In this document: positions 57,544-64,000 of the stretch, piece by piece | Layout of the letters: every line of letters begins with the position of its first letter | How positions within the stretch are numbered: position 1 is the stretch's first letter | Origin: Rhipidocladum racemiflorum | Taxonomy: Eukaryota > Streptophyta > Magnoliopsida > Poales > Poaceae | Assembly: GCA_036346355.1 (NCBI GenBank) | Contig: CM070590.1 | Coordinates: 40,457,749-40,521,748 of the forward strand | Direction: 5' to 3' | Length of the DNA stretch: 64,000 nucleotides | The notes under the pieces: model-generated | What the model saw: only the letters and a program-made list of their open reading frames with translations | What the model was told of the DNA's origin: nothing | Database searches by the model: none | Made by a program: the position numbers and the translations under genes

Positions 57544-58026
57544 TTTTTGCTGATAGAATTAAATGGTAAGACATAATATGAGAAAGGACAATAACAAAAG
57601 CATGTAGATGCAGCCAGCAATCTTAGTACGCAAACTCAACCTTAGTACGGCAGATACAACGGATATTAAACAGTGACGGCATTGCTAGGAGAAGTGCCAA
57701 TAACACTTATTGTAATGGTGGAACAAGTGATCGTTCCGCCTATGTTCGTAGAGTGGGAATGATGCCATACATTTTCTACATATTACATCACCTGTCAATC
57801 TTGTGCGATTTGTCCTTGTCCTAAAAAAACAAATAACGATGCATGAAATGGTAGTGTTACCCTAATTTGTATGGACATCATTTGGTTTACCCCGAAGCCG
57901 CTGGCACAACAGTAGTGAGCGCGGGCGTCCGTATCTCCATGCGTAGACTGCGTAACCTTCGCTACCAGGTTGCAGTCACATTTTGGGCGTGGCAGCTCCG
58001 GCAGAACTGGGGCGTCAACGCTACTC
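57544..58026. other. Region downstream of the PMD gene
   Basis: Contains no clear gene. A minus-strand frame at 57795-58085 has a CDC...HYCC pattern loosely like a GRF zinc finger (near 57895-57985). It may be an alternative last exon of the PMD gene. Confidence 0.4.
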
Positions 58027-60398
58027 TCATCCGGGTATTGGGGGGTTAGCCTTCGCTTGCTGAAGAGGCGACGGTAGAACGACATCGTGGCCTACTGTGT
58101 GTGTGGGGAAAACGAGATCAACTGGATTTTTATCAGCTTACCAGGTGTGGGGACCATGGTAGGCCCGCGTGGTGGCGCCTGCCAACTGGATCCTCCAGCC
58201 GTGCCTGGAGCTGGAGGCACCTGGGTGTGGAAGCTGGACCCTGGCTGTAGTGGTGGTCGAGAAGGTGGTGTCGAGGAGCTGAGCCCTGGTGGCGTCTTGG
58301 ACGAGGTGCCAGCCGAAACAGTCGGGGCTGGGCCCTGCCAATCAGCACCAATCTCCACGATCCGTCGGGACTGCAGCTCCACACGCCCCATGGCCTCTGA
58401 GAGCTAATCCGGTGTGAAAGTGGTCCCCTGCCGCAGCCTAGACAAAAAGTCAGTGGCATGCTGGTGCAAGTCCCTCGCCTCGTCCACCTATCACGTACAA
58501 ACAAACGATAAACATAACGAAATAGCATTGAAATTACAATTGCATTAATGAGTGAAAACACAACGAGTCTTACCATCTGGTGCAGTGCCACTCCTGCGTG
58601 GCTGGAGTACAAGTCTGCGATGCTAGGAGCAAACACCTGGACCGGCTCCTCGCGTAGGAGACGAGTACGGGTCCGGGGCACGTACCAGGACAAGTACTCC
58701 TGGTAGGAAGAGGAGTCGTAGGGTGCGACCTACTCGACAACGTCCTCCAGCGCCCCCTCCCACAGCGCAAGCCATGGCCCCATCCTCTGCAGCAAGGTCA
58801 CCAGCGCCTTCTTGGGTCCCTGGGTGGAGTACCTGCATAAAAGACCTCATTACTACAAATATGTCGTAAGCACTTAGCATACATGTAGTGGAGAGTAACT
58901 CACGAGTGCACTTTCGTTGGCACGCGTTCCCCCCAAGGAACAGGGACCACCTGGCGTAGTCCGAACTGCTTGAGGACTCGGTGCGGCGCGTAGTCCTTTA
59001 TGAAGACGTTGAAGACGAACTTCCTCCTCGTCAACCAGTAAGCCAGGTCCCTATGGCATAGCAGCGACAAGGCCCCCGCAGCAGCTCTGTCTCCTATACG
59101 CTCATCGCTGTAGGGGTCCCAGACGACATGCCCCTCCCTCAGGTGGTCGAAGGCCTCCGTGAAGGAGTGGTACGCCGCACGTACCTAGAGACCTGCCCAC
59201 TGTGGCTGCAATAGAGTAGAAATAACTGTAAGCACATGGCATTGAAATTACAATTCCATTAATGCGTAAGAACATGTACCCGTCACCTGGTCCAGAGCGA
59301 GCCCATCGTCGGTTGGTCCAGCGCATCACCGACGTACATGTCGGTGGTGTAGTGCCGAGGGTCAACATGGGGTCGCCCCATGTAGAAGCGCTCGGATGAC
59401 CAAAGCTGAAAAAGAAGCGGCATCCCGGTAAGATTGGGGTTCCTGCCTTTCTTCACACACGCGTCGCAAAGGGCGCGGTACATGCAAGCAAGAACCGCCG
59501 AACCCCAGGATACCTACGGTACATCATCAGGCTCCGAGTCCACAATAGCCCGTGCGTAGGCTATCCAACGCGCGTCCACGGTGTCGCCGTGACTCGACGT
59601 GAACATCACCCAGCCGAACAACCAAAGCAGATATGCCTCAAGGTGCCTAGCAACCTGGTAGTCGGTGGGCTGGGCCGCCATCTGCTGCACCTGCGACAAT
59701 TGAAAGAGTGTGATATCACGTTAATGCTATGCAAAGCTGGAGTAACATAGTAATATGTACAATCACTAACCTCGAACTGTGCCAACCACTTCCTCGATGG
59801 CCCGTGCTTCTCGCCTACCGGTATCTCTAGGTCGACCTCCGCAACCCCGGCGAAGCGCACCTGTAAGTCTGCGTCCCACCCAGCAGGAGCCACCGAGGGG
59901 CCGATCGGATCACCGGCGATCGGCAATCCAGTGAGCATGGCGACGTCCTGCAGCGTCACCGTCATATCCCCGACAGGCAGGTGAAAAGTGTGCGTCTCCG
60001 GCCTCCAGCAGTCGACCAAACACGCTAATAGCGAGTGGTCGTACGGGAAACGCCGCGACCGCTGCGGGTCGTCACCCTGTGCCTGGGGGTCGTGATCGCC
60101 GGGGTCGGCAGCTGAACCCTCCACCATGTGGACTAGCGGAAGCAGCCCGGCACGTGCAAGCCTAACGAGGAACCATAGAGTTGAATCAACTGAATGTAAT
60201 GAACACTAATTGTACGAACAATGGAACATGTACAAGTACTGCAACTAACCTGGTGTGGAAGCGAGCGTCAACGCACCATGCCTTATTAGGCACACGAATC
60301 CGCAGTAAGGCCAACCTGTCATTCCCCTGTGTCGTGTGGATGTGCGCACGGTGTCGCGCATCCAACACAGGGTCCAGAAGTGAGTCGACCTGCTCCAT
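58027..60398 (-). pseudogene. Plant mobile domain (PMD, MAIN-like) gene, multi-exon, four in-frame TAGs
   Basis: Proposed exons, minus strand: 60398-60250, 60161-59771, 59690-59287, 59205-58904, 58832-58574, 58487-58142, 58094-58027, with GT-AG introns. Exon 1 starts MEQVDSLLDPVLDARH. Exon 2 has the PMD signature CWRPETHTFHLPVGDMTVTL. Exon 3 holds LLWLFGWVMFTSSHG and LFQLWSSERFYMGRP. Exons 4-5 hold VVWDPYSDERI and SSYQEYLSWYVPRTR. Exon 6 is a Pro/Ser-rich tail. This is the PMD family shared by transposons and MAIN-like proteins. TAG stops at 59514, 59185, 58730 and 58404 sit where Gln is plausible. The exon 3-4 junction loses phase, so a small indel or other site is likely. Its place beside a MULE transposase on the same strand suggests both belong to one Mutator-like element. 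Confidence 0.75.
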
Positions 60399-60776
60399 CC
60401 CTGCACATAGAAATATTTCAACACAAATCATACTACACAACGTATGGCAGACACGACATATATGAATAAAAGTACACAACGTATATGAATAAAAGACCCA
60501 ATGGGTTGAACATAAATAAAACATGTGAGCAACACAACATAATTGAATAAAAGACACCACATATATGAATAAAGGACATCCAATCGCATCAATATTGCAA
60601 TACATATATGTATAAAAGACATAAGGGGTGAACATAAATAAAAGTACACAACATGTGTAGACACAAAATACATGAATAAAAGACCCAATCGCGTCAATAT
60701 TACAATAAAAGACATCCAACGTGCATATAATTACATATTTCGATACATAGCCACCGCCACGTTCAGAACCTACACC
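60399..60776. other. Intergenic stretch between PMD and MULE genes
   Basis: AT-rich, with repeated ATATATGAATAAAAGAC-like phrases at 60457-60690, in which ACATATATGAATAAA is varied several times. It would be the promoter side of the PMD gene and the 3' side of the transposase gene. No gene seen. Confidence 0.55.
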
Positions 60777-63515
60777 CTACGTGCACTGGTTTGCCTTGTG
60801 GCCATACTCGCCGCACTCAGAACACCTCCTAAGAGGGCCACCCACTTCAGATTCATCCATGTCGTTGCGAATGCGCCTAGTCTGTGGACGACCAGACTGC
60901 CCTTCCGCACAACTCCGCAAGGTTGTATCCGGCAAACAGATGCGCTCATCTCTGTTAATCGCAGTGAAATCACCGTGTGCACGAAAACCACGAAACTCAC
61001 CCGACCAGATATGGACAACATGATCATTCAAGTAGAAAGGGGACATGTATTGCGATGTGTTCATCCCAATTTGCCCACAAGCAGCCATCACGTGTGAGCA
61101 AGGAATATGGAGAAGTCTTGGCTTATTGCAGCTGCATTCACACCATCCAGATGCCCCTTGGCCTAGATTAACCTCGTGCGTAATAACCGCTGTGTCCGTT
61201 CCCAATCCCCTTTTGCACCGAAGAGTCACCTCGAAGCGGTATTCAGTGACCCCGTAGCTACGCACCATATGCTGCTGAGCTTTCATGGTTCGTTCCTCCA
61301 TGTAGGTCATCATCCGCGAACAATACGTCGTTTGCAATGTCGAGGCATGAAGTACCGCTTCCGCATGCCTTTTTTGGTAGTAGCTGATAATGCCGTGCAA
61401 CATGCCTTCAAGGATGGCCACAAGATGTAGCGGACGGAGGCCTCGGATGACCCAATTGTAAACCTCGGCTATGTTCGTTGTCATCACACCAAACCTGTTC
61501 AACGCAAAACAGTTTAGAACAACAGCCCAAATTGTTTAGCGGTGTTTTGATATTTTTATGTACCATACTAACTTGGCGCCTCCGGTGTCATGGAGCAATG
61601 CCCACTTCTCTAGAGGCTCAGCCTCTATCCAGTGCGAGAAACACTTAATGTTCCTCGACGTTCGTCTCCTCATATTAGGAGGATCGAGCTCCCCAAGGGG
61701 TGTTAGCCTTTTGGGTGGACATTCGTTCAGCGTAGGTGGTTTCTTCTTCATCTCTTCGATATGCGCACTGGTGTGCTTATCCAACTCGGCGAATAGCGCG
61801 TTGAACTTATGTGCCTGATTCTTCTTGCATAACCTCTTAAACAGGTTCATTAGTTTCTTGCTTTTGAACTGCCTGAAGAAATTGGCACCCAAATGTCTCA
61901 TGCACCACCTGTTTTGTAGGTCAGGCCATGAAAATGGTTCATCTCGATCCTCCTGTAGAGTCTTAATTGCCGAGAGGATACCTTTGTGATGATCATGAAT
62001 GATGCACATGCTGGGCCGATGACCAACTACCCCCACCTTCAGATATCTGAAAAACCACAGCCAGCTATCCCGATTCTCACCCTCAACAAAAGCAAAGGCC
62101 AATGGGAGTATGTGGTTGTTCGTATCAATTGCAATGGCTGTTAGAATCTGCCCCTTGTATTTTCCTGTCAAAAATGTGCCATCAACACAAAGCAATGGAC
62201 GATAGTACTTGAATGACGCAATGCAAGGCCCCAATGAAATGAAAGCACGACGAAATGTACAGATCCCATTTGCATCTGTTTCGCTTTCTTTGAAAGCGGT
62301 GTATGTGCCAGGATTGGTTTGCTTCAGTACTTCAAGCACACGAGGTAGGTTGCAATACTAAGCCTCGTATGGGCCAAACCTCTTCTCTAATGCTTTCTGC
62401 TTCGCACGCCAGGCTATGGAGTAGCTTATCTGATACTTAAATGTTCGTAACATTGCTTTCTGAATATACGAACACTCGATATCCCGCTTCTCAATGATTT
62501 CATTAAACATCACGCTAGCTATTACAGCCGCATTCAGGTTACGGTGTTTGACATGAACATTTTCTAGTCTGCATGTGTGCTCGTCCACTCTTGATGCAAT
62601 CCAATACGTCTCACACTTTGGCTTGTATGCATGTACTCTAAATTCACAACCATCGATTACGCACTTCACTGTGTACTTATCTGGGCTAGACAGGACAACC
62701 CGAAACTCTCTTTGCAATGATAGTGCCCACAAGCTCACTGCCAACTTCAATTCAGAATTGTTCGAGAACATTTGATTCAACCGAATGGCACCAGTACCAT
62801 ACTCACAATGCGAGTCATGGCCCCACAAAGCTTCCATACCAGCTTTGTTCTGCCTGTTCCATTCATCGGGGATGGGTACCTCCGCTGAGCCAGTACTACC
62901 ATGCATTTCATCATCTTCCTCCCGTTCGTCATCTTCGCCGATGGTATCGACATGGTCCAACATTTCGGCTTCCTCTTCTGTTGCCATGCGGTCCACCCAA
63001 TCCAATTGATCCACAAGTTGATCGATATCCTCCCCTTCATCAGCCCGACCCTCTGCGCTTGCTGCATCCATGTGATCATCCCCCGCTGCTGCCTCAACCG
63101 ACACCGCTGGCTGAACTTGTTCAGCTGTAGCCGATGTGCTGCTCTCGCTCACACCAGTAGTACTCACCTCTTCCCTAGGGCAAGCTTGCACCAGCATCAC
63201 ACATTCGAGGCTAGATCCCTTGCACCACCTTAGCCATTTCTGCCACAACTGTGTTCGATCTACTATCTTCAACTCCCACATAGCCGGGTCACCCTTGCTA
63301 CGTGTGTATACGATTTGGATGATAACAGAATAAACACTTGGATCCAGGGAAAAAAATTGGGTCAACCAAAGTTTTACATCACGAATGCTAACAGTATCGG
63401 GGGACAAGTGCTCGGCCATGGTGACCGCAAAGCAGCTAAAATTCACTCCATTCTGCCCAATTTTTACTTCCCCATCGCCATAATATATCCTGAATTTCAC
63501 TGGTTCCGACATCAC
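60777..63515 (-). pseudogene. MuDR-like (MULE) transposase, two exons, one in-frame TAG
   Basis: Exon 1 runs 63515-61573 and exon 2 runs 61494-60777; the 78-bp GT-AG intron keeps phase. About 886 codons, in the usual size range. The N-terminal part (to 63150) resembles the PB1-like start of plant MULEs and is followed by an acidic linker (63150-62870). The MuDR DNA-binding domain lies at about 62800-62560 (YTVKCVIDGCEFRVHAY). The transposase core has CVDGTFLTGKYKG (near 62190), a second Asp in IHDHHKG (61995) and the Glu in TTNIAEVYN just after the intron. A SWIM zinc finger (CECSCNKPRLLHIPCSH) is near 61115 and a CCHC knuckle (CSECGEYGHKANQC) is at the end. One stop, TAG at 62358-62360, lies in frame between exon-1 halves. 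It would cut and move the Mutator-like element; defective as read. Confidence 0.87.
61495..61572 (-). other. Intron of the MULE transposase gene
   Basis: On the minus strand it begins GTTAGTATGG and ends TTGAACAG. It interrupts a Lys codon just before the FGVMTTN block, which restores the conserved spacing of the core. Confidence 0.8.
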
Positions 63516-64000
63516 TGCGACGACATAGACATAATTAATATTTCCTTCCCTACTTAAAATGGAATATCAGAACCGTAAATTCAACCACGCTAATTAACTA
63601 CCGCGTTATCGATACTATATTCTTATAATATTATAGCGCATGTGTAATATGTCTATTTGATAAATGTTCGAAAATATCGGCCGATTAGCCGATTAACTGG
63701 CCGATTGGCTCGTGATCGAAGACCTAAAGATTCCATTTTTTAAGTTTACGGTGATAAAGCGTGGCCGACCATTCGATAATACGAGATTAATCACTTTTTC
63801 AATATTTTATTAATTACATGGATATATTGCCCTTGCGGACCTACCGACTAATGATTGACCGATTAGTTCAGTTAATCCTAGGTCGACCAATTAGCTACCG
63901 ATTAATGATTTCTTCAACAATGGTAATAACTAAATTTCATTACTGTAAATTTAAAAACGTTTACATATGCAAACTAATATCACCACTGTAAATTAAATAA
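63516..64000. other. Upstream side of the MULE gene, to the window end
   Basis: No gene seen. From 63670 to 63910 the phrases CCGATTA, CCGATTG and GACCGATTA recur in both orientations. I could not match this part to 55417-57600 as terminal inverted repeats, so the element end is either outside the window or not recognisable. Confidence 0.5.

Noticed and set aside
56318..57576. Series of overlapping 72-124 residue frames
   Set aside because: They are produced by the 181-bp tandem repeat and change frame every unit. No codon structure or domain.
57795..58085. Separate GRF zinc-finger gene
   Set aside because: The CDC...HYCC pattern is suggestive but short and without a proper start. It is mentioned only as a possible alternative last exon of the PMD gene.

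Overview
This window is repeat-dense plant nuclear DNA, most likely from a grass (Poaceae). It holds LTR retrotransposons of the Tat, Tekay-like, Sirevirus and Angela/RIRE1-like lineages, and a MuDR-like transposase next to a plant-mobile-domain gene. I see no ordinary host gene, rRNA, tRNA or CRISPR. The species cannot be named from the sequence alone.

About 53 kb (2091-55411) is one nest of retrotransposons that can be unstacked from LTR ends and target-site duplications. Level 1 is a Ty3/gypsy element of the Tat lineage: 621-bp LTRs at 2091-2711 and 54791-55411, TSD ATATC, gag-pol on the plus strand, and a spliced antisense gene before the 3' LTR. Two elements sit inside it. A Sirevirus-type Ty1/copia (5318-15359, TSD GAAGG) splits its gag-protease reading frame. 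A chromovirus-like Ty3/gypsy array (21942-53765, TSD AATGT) splits its antisense gene. That array is a head-to-tail tandem: LTR, internal region, LTR, second internal region, then only the last 19 bp of a third LTR. Its second internal region carries two further insertions. One is a minus-strand Tekay-like gypsy with about 3.46-kb LTRs (31415-43322, imperfect TSD GCTGA). The other is an Angela/RIRE1-like copia (43763-52184, TSD AGTAT). All coding regions carry stops or frameshifts.

Left of the nest (1-1840) are two old LTR fragments related to the 31.4-43.3 kb element but in the opposite orientation. Right of it are, in order: an AT-rich stretch; a 30-bp-unit array with an internal orientation flip that makes a hairpin of about 69-bp arms (55902-56081); an almost perfect 181-bp tandem array (56241-57543); a multi-exon plant-mobile-domain (PMD) gene on the minus strand (58027-60398); and a two-exon MuDR/MULE transposase gene on the minus strand (60777-63515). 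The last two probably belong to one Mutator-like element whose ends I could not find.

Two patterns cross the element boundaries. Many in-frame stops are TAG where the family usually has glutamine (CAG). Copy-to-copy differences also often sit on C(A/T)G trinucleotides. Both fit heavy CHG methylation of transposons, acting either by deamination over time or through base-calling errors at methylated cytosines. Short-read data are needed before the stops are taken as real.
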